64,000 bases of DNA from Campylobacter concisus (GTDB lineage: Bacteria; Campylobacterota; Campylobacteria; Campylobacterales; Campylobacteraceae), in the NCBI RefSeq assembly GCF_003048615.2, contig NZ_CP049263.1, positions 434,001 through 498,000 of the forward strand, read 5' to 3'. Made by a program: the position numbers and the translations under genes. The notes under the pieces are model-generated. The model was not told where the DNA came from. It made no database searches and saw nothing but the letters and a program-made list of their open reading frames with translations. This document shows, piece by piece, positions 1-8,491 of the stretch (position 1 is its first letter; every line of letters starts with the position of its first letter).

Positions 1-1
1 T

Positions 2-421
2 GTTGCGATTTATGGCATTAGCTGGATGGCTGAGACAATGTTCCACTCACACATTGATATGCTTAAAGGCTCACTTGGCGAGGTTATGAAAGCATATCCT
101 TGGATGTATATCATAGTTGGTATGCTTATATCAAAATTCCTAAACTCTCAAGCTGCTGCAGCTGCTACATTTGTGCCACTCGCTGTTCAAATAGGCGTTC
201 ACCCAGGCGTTATTGTCGCGTTTGCTACTGCTTGCTATGGATACTTCATCCTTCCAACATATCCAAGCGACCTTGCAGCCGTGCAGTTTGACCGCTCAGG
301 CACAACACATATTGGTAAATATGTAATCAATCACAGCTTTATCATCCCTGGCTTCATAGGTGTATTTAGCTCTTGTGCAGTTGGCTGGGTGCTAGCAAAT
401 ATCTACGGATATCTTAACTAA
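2..421 (+). CDS. Anaerobic C4-dicarboxylate antiporter, Dcu family (C-terminal part)
   Basis: The reading frame is open from base 2, so the gene begins outside the window and only about 139 C-terminal residues are visible. The text [17 protein letters not shown] followed by [18 protein letters not shown] is characteristic of the DcuA/DcuB family, inner-membrane exchangers of fumarate, aspartate, malate and succinate used in fumarate respiration. At least three hydrophobic membrane segments are visible. An ATG at position 26 lies inside the gene and is not its start. A strong terminator follows the stop codon directly. Whether it is DcuA or DcuB cannot be decided from this part. Confidence 0.9.
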   Translation, partial: VAIYGISWMAETMFHSHIDMLKGSLGEVMKAYPWMYIIVGMLISKFLNSQAAAAATFVPLAVQIGVHPGVIVAFATACYGYFILPTYPSDLAAVQFDRSGTTHIGKYVINHSFIIPGFIGVFSSCAVGWVLANIYGYLN

Positions 422-433
422 GATTTTATTTCT

Positions 434-466
434 GACAAGCTGTTCTAAAGGCAGCTTGTCTTTTTT
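434..466 (+). terminator. Rho-independent terminator after dcu
   Basis: A 9-bp perfect stem (GACAAGCTG at 434-442 with CAGCTTGTC at 452-460) is followed by six T residues. It ends the dcu transcript. The flhB gene converges on it from the other strand. Confidence 0.9.
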
Positions 467-507
467 CTACAAAATTTACTACTTTATAAAAATTTGGCTT
501 AATGCTC

Positions 508-1581
508 TCAAAGCTTATCTTGAAATTTCTGCTTATCGCTCATATAAACAAAGCTTAGCACCTCAGCCACAGCCCTAAAAAGGTGCGCTGGTATCGTGTC
601 ATCGACCTCACAAACTCTATAAAGCTCCCTTGCAAGAGGTGGATTTTCATAAATTTGCACTCCATTTTCAACCGCTACCTTTTTTATCTGAAGCGCCAAG
701 AAATCAACCCCTTTAGCAAGTATTATCGGTGCTTCGTCACGGCTTTTGTCGTATCTAATAGCCACAGCATAGTGAGTTGGGTTTGTGATGACGACGTCAG
801 CTTGTGGGATGTTTTGCATCATTCGGCGTTTGGCTGCACGCATTTGCGCTTGGCGGATCCTGCCCTTAACCTGCGGGTCACCCTCCATCTGCTTGTACTC
901 GTCCTTGATCTCTTGCTTGCTCATGCGAAGGTCTTTAAAATACTGAAAACGCACGATGAGCAGGTCAGCAAGACCGATCACAAAAAGTATAAAAAGCATG
1001 ACGCTAACTAAAATGATGAGCTTCTCTTTTAGCCACGCAAGCTGGTCAAACATAGAGAAAAATAGCGTGTGAGGCAGCTCCTTGATAAACTGCAAGAAAA
1101 AGTAAAATCCAACGCCAAAGACGATGCTTACCTTAACGACGATCTTGACGCTCTCGATCGCCTTTTTCATAGAAAATAAATTTTTTAGCCCTTTTAGCGG
1201 ATTTATCTTGCCAAAATTTGGCGTTATTGGCTTTGTGGTAAATATAAAGCCAAACTGCATTACATTTGCGATTATGCCAGCAACCGCGACGCAGATGCAA
1301 ACTGGCAGGATCATCAGAAGTGCCCTGCCAAAGGTATTTACAACGATCATCTTTACCGTTGGCAAAGTCAGTGGCTGACCGATAAATTTAGAGTAGTAGA
1401 TGTAAAGCGAGATGACCTGATCTTTCATGAAATTTAGCATCGCAAGCAGCACACCAATAGCAATAACTAGGGTCACAAAGCCTGATAGGTCCTGACTTTT
1501 GGGGACGTTGCCGTCCTTTTTGGCGTCTTCTATCTTTTTGGGGGTCGCTTCTTCGGTTTTTTCCTGATCTTCGCCTGCCAT
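508..1581 (-). CDS. flhB: Flagellar type III export protein FlhB
   Basis: This is the inner-membrane component of the flagellar type III export gate that switches substrate specificity from rod/hook to filament proteins. The N-terminus (GEDQEKTEEATPKK) is the family signature. Four hydrophobic segments follow, then the cytoplasmic domain with the autocleavage motif NPTH at about residues 267-270 of a 357-residue protein, close to the usual position. The frame extends upstream to a TTG at 1623, but that extension runs through a -10 box (TATAAT, minus strand, 1613-1618). The ATG at 1581 has AGGA five bases upstream and is the better start. It stands alone, divergent from the next gene. Confidence 0.93.
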   Translation of the reverse strand: MAGEDQEKTEEATPKKIEDAKKDGNVPKSQDLSGFVTLVIAIGVLLAMLNFMKDQVISLYIYYSKFIGQPLTLPTVKMIVVNTFGRALLMILPVCICVAVAGIIANVMQFGFIFTTKPITPNFGKINPLKGLKNLFSMKKAIESVKIVVKVSIVFGVGFYFFLQFIKELPHTLFFSMFDQLAWLKEKLIILVSVMLFILFVIGLADLLIVRFQYFKDLRMSKQEIKDEYKQMEGDPQVKGRIRQAQMRAAKRRMMQNIPQADVVITNPTHYAVAIRYDKSRDEAPIILAKGVDFLALQIKKVAVENGVQIYENPPLARELYRVCEVDDTIPAHLFRAVAEVLSFVYMSDKQKFQDKL

Positions 1582-1612
1582 CTTTGTCCTAAGCTCGCTT
1601 AAATTTGGGGCG

Positions 1613-1618
1613 ATTATA
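1613..1618 (-). promoter_or_regulatory. Sigma-70 -10 box for flhB
   Basis: Reading on the minus strand, GGCTATAATC contains a perfect TATAAT about 32 bases upstream of the flhB ATG. Its position excludes the upstream TTG start. Confidence 0.6.
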
Positions 1619-1697
1619 GCCAAAATGCGGTTAAACTATCCGCTAAATTTAATTTTTGCAATTCAAAAAAAACTAAGCCGTTTTAGGCATTTTTGGC

Positions 1698-1703
1698 TAA
1701 AAT
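1698..1703 (+). promoter_or_regulatory. Probable -10 box upstream of the 1728 gene
   Basis: TAAAAT lies 25 bases upstream of the ATG, within an AT-rich intergenic region. AAGGAG follows at a good ribosome-binding distance. Confidence 0.4.
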
Positions 1704-1727
1704 TAGCAAAATTAAGGAGCATGCAAA

Positions 1728-2690
1728 ATGTCATTTTTAGAAAGCTTATTTAATATTTTCAAAGCTAAAAAACCGCCAAAAAGCGATGAAGAGCTACTTT
1801 TGGACGAGTATGCAAGCATTTACGCTGAGATAAAAGAGAAAAATTTAAACGAATACGACTTTTTATGTGAGCTCATACGATTACTCTCTTTTTCAAGAGC
1901 TAGACGCTACGACTTTTGCCTTGAAAAGTGCCTAGCTGATGGCGACGCCGAGGCACTAAATGATCTCATTTTTCAATACGCTAAGCTAAATTTACTCCCA
2001 GGATGCAGCGGCGGATATGATCAGTGCGAGAAGCTCATACCGGCATTTTTTGCTATCGCTTGTGGCGACACAGATAGTATGGCAAGCATCTTTCCAAAAG
2101 GCCTGCCACCTAGCAAAAACGGCTACAAATTTCTATGCGTCATGCATGATCTGCTCACGGCGATGCTTTGGCAAGATGAAAATTTACTCGCCCCTGCCCT
2201 AGAAAAAGCTCGCACTTTTGCAGAGTCCAAAAAGCCAGCAAATGAAAGAGAGGCGGTTAAATTTGTGCTTGCCTTGCATGAAAAAGATACGGCTGCTATG
2301 AGCGAGCATTTGCAGAAATTTTGCTCCACTTTTGGCAGGACGGAGGCGCCCAAATTTGAAAAACGCCTCTACATCTTCGCTCACGGACTTCACGCACTAG
2401 CGCGTTACTTTTTGCCATTTGAGCTCTTTAAAGAGATAAAGCTACCAAAAAATGAAAATTTCAGTAAATTTTACGCACAAAGGCTCTTTCAAAATGAAAT
2501 TCCAAAGCCAAAACTCTATTTTACTTTGCCGCCTGAGTTTGAACTGATAAATGTGATATTAAATGCACCAGCAGCAAAGACGCTGATACACCAGCCGCAT
2601 TTGCCAAACGATAAAACATTTTTCCTAGATCATAGCTCTATGATAAGAAATTTAGCCGATGAGATCATAAGATCAGGGGCATTAAAGTAG
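1728..2690 (+). CDS. Unrecognised protein, about 320 residues
   Basis: I do not recognise this protein. It begins after a good AAGGAG ribosome-binding site and has no signal peptide or membrane segment. The composition is acidic/lysine mixed and looks largely alpha-helical, with repeated helix-turn-helix-like spacing (for example RRYDFCLEKCLADGDAEAL) and several cysteines in the first half. The general architecture, a soluble helical protein of about 300 residues with residues that look like packed helical pairs, resembles immunity-type proteins of polymorphic toxins such as Imm49. That is only an impression, and no toxin gene is adjacent. It is monocistronic between flhB (divergent) and rplU. 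Confidence 0.75.
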   Translation: MSFLESLFNIFKAKKPPKSDEELLLDEYASIYAEIKEKNLNEYDFLCELIRLLSFSRARRYDFCLEKCLADGDAEALNDLIFQYAKLNLLPGCSGGYDQCEKLIPAFFAIACGDTDSMASIFPKGLPPSKNGYKFLCVMHDLLTAMLWQDENLLAPALEKARTFAESKKPANEREAVKFVLALHEKDTAAMSEHLQKFCSTFGRTEAPKFEKRLYIFAHGLHALARYFLPFELFKEIKLPKNENFSKFYAQRLFQNEIPKPKLYFTLPPEFELINVILNAPAAKTLIHQPHLPNDKTFFLDHSSMIRNLADEIIRSGALK

Positions 2691-2797
2691 AATTTATAAA
2701 CTTTTGGCTAATATTCACACCTTACAACCAACAAAGCTCCATAAATCTTTTGCAAAAAAGTGCTTTTTGGTCTTACCAAATTTTAGAAAGGTAGAGT

Positions 2798-3112
2798 ATG
2801 TCAAAATACGCTATATTTAAGCATGGCGGTAAGCAATATCGTGTTAGCGAGGGCGAGTTCCTTAAGCTAGATCACTTTAGTGCTGAAGCTAAATCAACCG
2901 TTGAGATTACAGAAGTTTTAGCTGTAAACGACGGCGAAGTAAAGGTAGGTGCGCCATTTGTTAAGGGTGCAAAAGTTGTTCTTGAGGTCGTTAATGAAGG
3001 CAAAGACAAAAAAGTAGTTATCTACAAAAAACGCAGACGTAAAGACTCAAAACTAAAACGCGGCTTTAGAAGACAATTTACACGTGTAAAAGTCGTAAGT
3101 ATCGCAGCTTAA
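2798..3112 (+). CDS. rplU: 50S ribosomal protein L21
   Basis: L21 is a 23S rRNA-binding protein of the large subunit. At 104 residues it has the normal length. Its start ([17 protein letters not shown]) and its basic C-terminal region ([17 protein letters not shown]) are typical. The ATG is preceded by AAAGG. It is followed after 11 bases by rpmA, the conserved L21-L27 pair. The upstream 107 bases contain a TAATAT box near 2707 that could be the operon promoter. Confidence 0.97.
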   Translation: MSKYAIFKHGGKQYRVSEGEFLKLDHFSAEAKSTVEITEVLAVNDGEVKVGAPFVKGAKVVLEVVNEGKDKKVVIYKKRRRKDSKLKRGFRRQFTRVKVVSIAA

Positions 3113-3123
3113 GGAGATAAGAT

Positions 3124-3381
3124 ATGGCACACAAAAAAGGTCAAGGTTCAACCCAAAATAACCGTGATAGTATCGGACGCCGATTAGGTGTTAAGAAATT
3201 TGGTGGCGAGTTCGTTCGTGCTGGAAATATAATCATCCGCCAAAGAGGAACAGCAACTCACGCTGGAAATAACGTAGGTCTTGGCAAAGATCACACTATT
3301 TTTGCATTAGTCGATGGCTTTGTAAAATTTGAAAGACTTGATAAAAACAGAAAAAAAGTATCTGTTTATCCAGCTGCATAA
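3124..3381 (+). CDS. rpmA: 50S ribosomal protein L27
   Basis: L27 is an 85-residue large-subunit protein whose N-terminal tail reaches the peptidyl transferase centre. The N-terminus [16 protein letters not shown] is the standard Gram-negative form with no cleavable extension. The segment [19 protein letters not shown] is diagnostic. A GGAG ribosome-binding site precedes the ATG. It is the last gene of the rplU-rpmA operon, with a terminator directly behind it. Confidence 0.97.
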   Translation: MAHKKGQGSTQNNRDSIGRRLGVKKFGGEFVRAGNIIIRQRGTATHAGNNVGLGKDHTIFALVDGFVKFERLDKNRKKVSVYPAA

Positions 3382-3385
3382 TCCC

Positions 3386-3410
3386 AGGGGCATTCGCCCC
3401 TTTTTCTTTT
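3386..3410 (+). terminator. Rho-independent terminator after rpmA
   Basis: Stem AGGGGC (3386-3391) and GCCCCT (3396-3401) with loop ATTC, followed by a T-rich run. It separates the ribosomal operon from the convergent glycosyltransferase block. Confidence 0.9.
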
Positions 3411-3426
3411 AAATTCACTCAAAAAT

Positions 3427-4533
3427 TTAATTTATCTTTTCTAATTCTTTGATTATTTTTATAGCTCTATTTTTCCAAGTATTTTTACTCATACTTTCAT
3501 AGGCATTTTTTGAAATTTTATTTAGCTCTTCATTACCTAAAGTCTTTATATAGTTAAATTTTTCTTCTAAACTTTTTTCATCACCCGCTTCATATAAAAA
3601 ACCGTTTTCGCCATCTTTTACTACTTCAGCAACTGGTGGGAAATTTGGAGCTAAGACGACATTTGAATTTGCCATATATTCAAAAAGCTTTAATGGAGTG
3701 CTATAAAGCGAATAATCACTTTTTACACTAGGTATTATCAAAATAGTATTGTTATCAATAAGACTTTTTACAACTTCATTTTGAGGCAGCAGTCCTTTAA
3801 AACATACCAAATTTTCAATCTCTCTTTCTTTAAGAGTGTTTTTTAAAGTCATAAAACTATTTCCACTATTTTTGCCATAAAGTTCTAGTTTTATACTAGT
3901 TTTTAAGGCAAAATCTAGCATCAAATCAAGGCCTTTCCATAACAAGAATGAGCCATAATAGTTTATACTTGAAAAATCAAAATCTTTCTTCTTAAAATCA
4001 GAATCTTGCTTGCAACCGTTATAAACAACTGCCGAATTTACTATTTGTAAGCCGAAAAATTTTCTAAGCTCATTTAGCGTACTGCTATTGTGCGAAAATA
4101 CAAAATCGGCATTTTGTAGTATCTCTTTTTCTATATCATAAAGTGCTTTGTTACCCAAAGTAAAACACTCATGCGCTTCAAATACAACCTTTTGATCGGG
4201 CATTTTATTTTCTAGTAAAAATTTAGCTATCTTTAAATGTCTCGTATAAAATATTGCGTCTTTATTTGAGTAGTTATTTATTATCTTTTTTAGAAAAAAA
4301 TTAAAAATTTTATTACTTTTTAAAAATAGAATCTTTTTTCTTACAAACAATATATCATTAGCTTTTAGCTTTAAAGCGAATTTCTCATTTACCTCATTTA
4401 AATTTAAAGGAGACTGCGGTAAAACCAGCTTAGCATCGCACATATTACTAAGCTCAAAAAATGTATTTAGTATTGCTATCTCTCTTGCATTACCTTGCGG
4501 AATTTGTTCTGGATATATGTAAAACAGTTTCAT
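3427..4533 (-). CDS. Glycosyltransferase, GT-B fold (family 4-like)
   Basis: A 368-residue cytoplasmic protein that probably transfers a sugar onto the lipooligosaccharide core or a related surface glycan. The C-terminal half carries the pattern of retaining GT-B enzymes: LKLFEYMANSN, then PPVAEVVKDGENGFLY, equivalent to the nucleotide-sugar-binding E-x7-E region. The segment SINYYGSFLLWKGLDLMLDF is the usual linker/strand before the second Rossmann domain. It lies 3 bases behind the O-antigen-ligase-like gene and is last in a three-gene minus-strand operon. Codon use is much more AT-rich than that of the neighbouring ribosomal genes. The sugar and acceptor are unknown. Confidence 0.85.
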   Translation of the reverse strand: MKLFYIYPEQIPQGNAREIAILNTFFELSNMCDAKLVLPQSPLNLNEVNEKFALKLKANDILFVRKKILFLKSNKIFNFFLKKIINNYSNKDAIFYTRHLKIAKFLLENKMPDQKVVFEAHECFTLGNKALYDIEKEILQNADFVFSHNSSTLNELRKFFGLQIVNSAVVYNGCKQDSDFKKKDFDFSSINYYGSFLLWKGLDLMLDFALKTSIKLELYGKNSGNSFMTLKNTLKEREIENLVCFKGLLPQNEVVKSLIDNNTILIIPSVKSDYSLYSTPLKLFEYMANSNVVLAPNFPPVAEVVKDGENGFLYEAGDEKSLEEKFNYIKTLGNEELNKISKNAYESMSKNTWKNRAIKIIKELEKIN

Positions 4534-4536
4534 AAA

Positions 4537-5811
4537 TCACTCCTTGTTTTTGCACAAAAACACTATAAAAAGACCAAGCATTACATAAAGATGAGTAAAA
4601 TACATAGTTTCAAATAATCCCCTAAATATATAAGTGCAAAGTATGCTTCCAAATATTGCTATATAAAATTTGTTGTTTGACAAATACCTTTTAAAAGAAA
4701 CAAAAAGCATATAAAAAACAAGCGCAACAAAAAAAGCAGTACCTACTACACCGTAATGATAATACTGGCCAATAAATACTGGCTCGTCATGATGCGGATA
4801 CTTAGTTCCATCAGCGCCTACACCAGTTGGGCCAAGGTCATCATTATTAACATTTTTGTCATTTAAAAATTTAGTATATTGTTTACCACCAAAGCCTATA
4901 CCTATATAAGCTCTATCAGAGTTAAAAAGAAGCGGCAACCTCTTTGTTAAAATATCTCCTCTACCAGAAGTATAAAATCCTTGAGCAACTTTTAACTGCA
5001 AAAGCGTAGAGTTGTGATAGACGCAAGCAGAGACGGCAAGTAAAAATAGGCAAAATATCATGGATTTTTTATTTATAAGTTTAATTTTTTCATTTTTAAA
5101 AGTTAGAGCCAACATAACCATCAAACTTAGGGCAAGTGCAAGCCATGAGCCCCTAGCACCTGTAAGCAAAATAAAAATTAAACTAACAATAATGTTAAAA
5201 ACTATGATAAAAAATTTGTAAAAATTATTTTTGATAAAAAATATTGAGACCAAAGAAAAAATAAATAAACTATCAAAAAAGCCTGCATAAAATCTATCTA
5301 TAGGTTGCGTCCATTGGTCTTTTTCTTTTTTTAAATTTAAAAGAGTGCCATCTTCTATCCCTTTTATAAAAAAATGTATATTATCTATACTAAGTGCTGC
5401 AACCATAGCAAAAAATAACCATTTTGAGTTTTTATAGCTACCATCATGCCAAAGAAGAACAATAAAAATAAATATAAACGCTCTTTTAAATTCATTAAGC
5501 GCTGAAAGTGCTGCATTTTGCGTAGCATCATAAGGAAAAAATGATATGCCAAAAACATATAAATTTAAAAGCAAAAATAGCAATAAAATAGCTTTATTGT
5601 TCTTTGCATTGTTCTTTATATTTTGTACAACATTTTTAGTATCGACTGCAAAAAGAATCAATGTTAATAATAGAGCTAAATATATGGCTAAATTTTTAAT
5701 AGCAGTTATGTGTTCGTTATACTGACCTATTAAAAATAAAGATAAAAATATTAAAATTGCTATATTTAAATATCTGGTAGTTTTTAGCTTTTCTTGGAAA
5801 AATCCTTTCAT
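4537..5811 (-). CDS. O-antigen ligase / Wzy-type polytopic membrane protein
   Basis: A 424-residue integral membrane protein with about ten or more hydrophobic segments. The TGARGSWLALALSL motif in a membrane segment followed by a large periplasmic loop (YIGIGFGGKQYTKF and the PHHDEP region) is typical of the Wzy_C superfamily. The superfamily joins O-antigen or a glycan to lipid A-core (WaaL), polymerises repeats (Wzy), or attaches glycans to proteins (PglL). The position between two glycosyltransferases favours a surface-glycan role. Its start overlaps the stop of the preceding glycosyltransferase by 4 bases (ATGA), so the genes are translationally coupled. It is strongly AT-rich. WaaL, Wzy and PglL cannot be separated from sequence alone. 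Confidence 0.85.
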   Translation of the reverse strand: MKGFFQEKLKTTRYLNIAILIFLSLFLIGQYNEHITAIKNLAIYLALLLTLILFAVDTKNVVQNIKNNAKNNKAILLLFLLLNLYVFGISFFPYDATQNAALSALNEFKRAFIFIFIVLLWHDGSYKNSKWLFFAMVAALSIDNIHFFIKGIEDGTLLNLKKEKDQWTQPIDRFYAGFFDSLFIFSLVSIFFIKNNFYKFFIIVFNIIVSLIFILLTGARGSWLALALSLMVMLALTFKNEKIKLINKKSMIFCLFLLAVSACVYHNSTLLQLKVAQGFYTSGRGDILTKRLPLLFNSDRAYIGIGFGGKQYTKFLNDKNVNNDDLGPTGVGADGTKYPHHDEPVFIGQYYHYGVVGTAFFVALVFYMLFVSFKRYLSNNKFYIAIFGSILCTYIFRGLFETMYFTHLYVMLGLFIVFLCKNKE

Positions 5812-6890
5812 ACCTCAACTAGCTCCTGTGCAAATTTTGACCACTCATACATGCCTTTTATACTCTCTCTTGGTCTTAAATTTTCTATATTTTCTAGCGT
5901 TAAATTTATCTTTTCTATCATGTCACTTTCATCAGAAATTTTAAATTTATACCCATTTACTCCGTCTTTTATGATCTCTTTCATGCCACCGTTTAAGCTA
6001 ACTACGCAAGGCTTATTAGCTGCTAATGCCTCAATGACGGTTATACCAAAAGCTTCATGGCCAATGCTTGGTTGCAAGTAGACATCGCAAGCGTTATAGT
6101 ACTCATTTAGCTCATCATGTCCGATAGCACCAACAAAAATGACCTTTTGCTCCAAGTTAAGCTTAGCTGCTAGCTCTTTTAGGCTTTGTAAATTTTCTCC
6201 ATCACCAACTAGCATAAATTTGGCGTTTTTGATCTTGTCTATATTTTTTACCATCATGCCAAAGCCTTTCCAGCCAACTACTCTACCTACGCTTCCTATC
6301 AAAATTTCATCACTTTTTACACCAAATTTCTCTCTTGTCTTCTCTTTTAGTGATGCATCTAGATAAAACTTCTCTTTATCTACGCCATTATAAACGACTT
6401 TAACTTCTCTGCCATATCTTTCTCTTAAAATCTCCGCATTTGCGTCGCTAACGCTAATTATCTTATCTATAAATTTTATAAAAAATTTATCAAAAAAGTA
6501 AAAATCTTCGCCACCGCTTACAAAGACTGCTTTTAAATCCTTATCACGCCTCTTTAAAGCCCATGCAACAAAAAAATCAAATGGCTTATGCACAACTAAA
6601 ATATCAAATTTCTCAGACTCTAAAAATTTTCTGGCATTAAAATAAAAACTAACTCTTTCGATAAATTTTCTAAATCTATTGCCTATTTTTACGACCTTTT
6701 CTCTAGGGCAAAAACCAAACATCTTTAGATCAATGCTACTGTCTTTTAAAAATGCTGGTATAAATTTACCTCTGCCAGTACAAATGGTCACCTCGTGTTC
6801 TTTGATAAGCTCCTTTGCTACTGAGTAGTAAAATGTCTCAACACCGCCAATTTTTAGTGCAGTTGTCACGTTATAAAGCAATATTTTCAA
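5808..6890 (-). CDS. Glycosyltransferase family 4 protein
   Basis: A 360-residue GT-B glycosyltransferase and the first gene of the surface-glycan operon. The N-terminal domain has the glycine-rich entry GGVETFYYSVAKELIKEH. The C-terminal domain starts at GSVGRVVGWKGF and contains HEAFGITVIEALAANKPCV, the E-x7-E donor-binding motif of retaining GT4 enzymes. These enzymes use nucleotide-diphospho sugars on the cytoplasmic face of the inner membrane. Which sugar it adds cannot be said. It is divergent from obg across 144 AT-rich bases that hold both promoters. Confidence 0.9.
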   Translation of the reverse strand: MKILLYNVTTALKIGGVETFYYSVAKELIKEHEVTICTGRGKFIPAFLKDSSIDLKMFGFCPREKVVKIGNRFRKFIERVSFYFNARKFLESEKFDILVVHKPFDFFVAWALKRRDKDLKAVFVSGGEDFYFFDKFFIKFIDKIISVSDANAEILRERYGREVKVVYNGVDKEKFYLDASLKEKTREKFGVKSDEILIGSVGRVVGWKGFGMMVKNIDKIKNAKFMLVGDGENLQSLKELAAKLNLEQKVIFVGAIGHDELNEYYNACDVYLQPSIGHEAFGITVIEALAANKPCVVSLNGGMKEIIKDGVNGYKFKISDESDMIEKINLTLENIENLRPRESIKGMYEWSKFAQELVEV

Positions 6891-6982
6891 AAATTTATTC
6901 CTTGTATTGGTTGTAGTAAAACGTTATTTTAGCTTTTATTTTGTAAATCTTAATAAAAAACAAATTTTAATCATTTAAAAGA

Positions 6983-6988
6983 TATAAT
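6983..6988 (+). promoter_or_regulatory. Sigma-70 -10 box for obg
   Basis: AGATATAATCTC contains a perfect TATAAT 47 bases upstream of the obg ATG, in an AT-rich region typical of Campylobacter promoters. Confidence 0.55.
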
Positions 6989-7034
6989 CTCGCCTAAAAT
7001 TCAAACTAAATAATAGATAAATTTAAGGTAAAAA

Positions 7035-8093
7035 ATGTTTATAGATAGCGTGAAATTAACCCTAAGCTCAGGGCATGGCGGAGCTGGTGCAGTAAGCTTT
7101 CGCCGCGAAAAGCATGTAATTTTAGGCGGCCCAGACGGCGGTGACGGCGGTGACGGCGGAGATGTATATTTTGTCTGCGACAACAACACCCACACACTGG
7201 CAAACTACAAGGGCAAAAAGGCGATGAGAGCAAGCGACGGCGAGGCTGGCATGGGCAAAAGAATGACTGGCAAAAAGGGCGAGAGCTTAGAGCTCATCGT
7301 GCCACCAGGAACGGCGGTCTATGACGCACAGACAAATGAGCTACTTTGCGACATGGTGAGTGAGGGGCAAAGGACGCTATTTTTAAAAGGTGGCAAGGGC
7401 GGACTTGGAAATTTTCACTTTAAAAACTCTATCAACCAAGCTCCAGAGTACGCTCAAAAGGGCATGCCAGAAGAGAGTGTAGAAGTCAGGCTCGAGCTAA
7501 AGCTGATAGCTGACGTGGGCCTTGTTGGCTTTCCAAATGTTGGCAAATCAACCCTCATCTCAGCCGTCTCAAACGCCAAACCACAGATAGCAAACTACGA
7601 ATTTACCACGCTTACGCCAAAGCTCGGACTTGTCGAGGTCGATGAGTTTAGCGGCTTTGTCATGGCTGACATCCCTGGCATCATCGAAGGAGCTAGCGAT
7701 GGACGCGGCCTTGGCGTGCAGTTTTTAAAGCACATCGAGAGAAATAAAATTTTGCTTTTTATGATAGATAGTGCGAACTACAGAAGCATGAGCGAGCAGT
7801 TTAGCGTGCTAAAAGAGGAGGTGGCTAAATTTTCAAGTGTGCTTGCTAGCAGGGACTATGCGATCGCTATCACCAGAGTCGATGCGGCGGAAAATTTAGA
7901 TGAAAATATAAAAGAATTTATGAAAAGCATAAATTTAGAGCCAAATCAAGTTGGTAAATTTGTCTATAAGCAAGACCTATACAGCTTTGACGCGAAAAAA
8001 CCATACTTTGTCTTGCCGATTTCTTCAGCAACAAACGAGAATATCGACGAGCTTAAATTTGCACTGCTTGAGCTGCTTAAAAAGGAGCTTTGA
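7035..8093 (+). CDS. obg: Obg GTPase (CgtA/ObgE)
   Basis: An essential GTPase associated with 50S subunit assembly and stress signalling. The glycine-rich Obg fold occupies residues 1-160, with the [14 protein letters not shown] run at 31-44. The G domain begins with P-loop GFPNVGKS at 165-172, and switch II follows in the DIPGIIEGA segment. The length of 352 residues is normal for an Obg without a long C-terminal extension. The ATG is preceded by AAGG. A plausible TATAAT promoter lies just upstream. The run of GACGGCGGT repeats in the DNA near 7134-7160 encodes the glycine loop. Confidence 0.97.
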   Translation: MFIDSVKLTLSSGHGGAGAVSFRREKHVILGGPDGGDGGDGGDVYFVCDNNTHTLANYKGKKAMRASDGEAGMGKRMTGKKGESLELIVPPGTAVYDAQTNELLCDMVSEGQRTLFLKGGKGGLGNFHFKNSINQAPEYAQKGMPEESVEVRLELKLIADVGLVGFPNVGKSTLISAVSNAKPQIANYEFTTLTPKLGLVEVDEFSGFVMADIPGIIEGASDGRGLGVQFLKHIERNKILLFMIDSANYRSMSEQFSVLKEEVAKFSSVLASRDYAIAITRVDAAENLDENIKEFMKSINLEPNQVGKFVYKQDLYSFDAKKPYFVLPISSATNENIDELKFALLELLKKEL

Positions 8094-8139
8094 GTTGCGA
8101 ATTTTTAGTGCTTTGAACAGAGATTTTTAAGAGTATAAA

Positions 8140-8475
8140 ATGAAGAAAGTTTTTTGCATTATGTTATTTTGCCTTGGTGCATATAGCTGTGATCCAGCGG
8201 ATCCAATATATATGTTTTTGGATTTTAATGACATAGATCGCGACGGCACGCTAAATTTAGATGAGTGGAGAGCATGTAAGGCACCGTCTGAACTAAAAAT
8301 AGCGCCAGATCTATGCACTAGTGAGGAATTTAAGAGCTTAGATGCCGATCAAAATGGCAAAGTTAGCGTTAATGAGCTAAGAAATTTGGTATTGCAAAAG
8401 ATTAGCTGGCAGAAAGATCCATGCGCCTCTTGGCCGCCAAGCAGTAAAAACGCAGATCAAAATAAAAGTCGTTGA
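8140..8475 (+). CDS. Small secreted EF-hand protein
   Basis: A 111-residue protein with a short N-terminal signal sequence (residues 1-16, hydrophobic, ending AYS before Cys17), so it is exported. A lipoprotein is possible, although tyrosine at -2 is a poor lipobox. Two textbook EF-hand loops are present: DIDRDGTLNLDE at 31-42 and DADQNGKVSVNE at 68-79, with all calcium-coordinating positions acidic or polar. It therefore probably binds calcium in the periplasm or at the cell surface. Cysteines at 17, 46, 59 and near the C-terminus could form disulfides. It sits between obg and fmt. The function is unknown. Confidence 0.85.
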   Translation: MKKVFCIMLFCLGAYSCDPADPIYMFLDFNDIDRDGTLNLDEWRACKAPSELKIAPDLCTSEEFKSLDADQNGKVSVNELRNLVLQKISWQKDPCASWPPSSKNADQNKSR

Positions 8476-8491
8476 AATTTAAAGGAAAGTG

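Noticed and set aside
1728-2690. Firm assignment as an Imm49 immunity protein
   Set aside because: Only general helical character supports it; no specific motif and no toxin partner.
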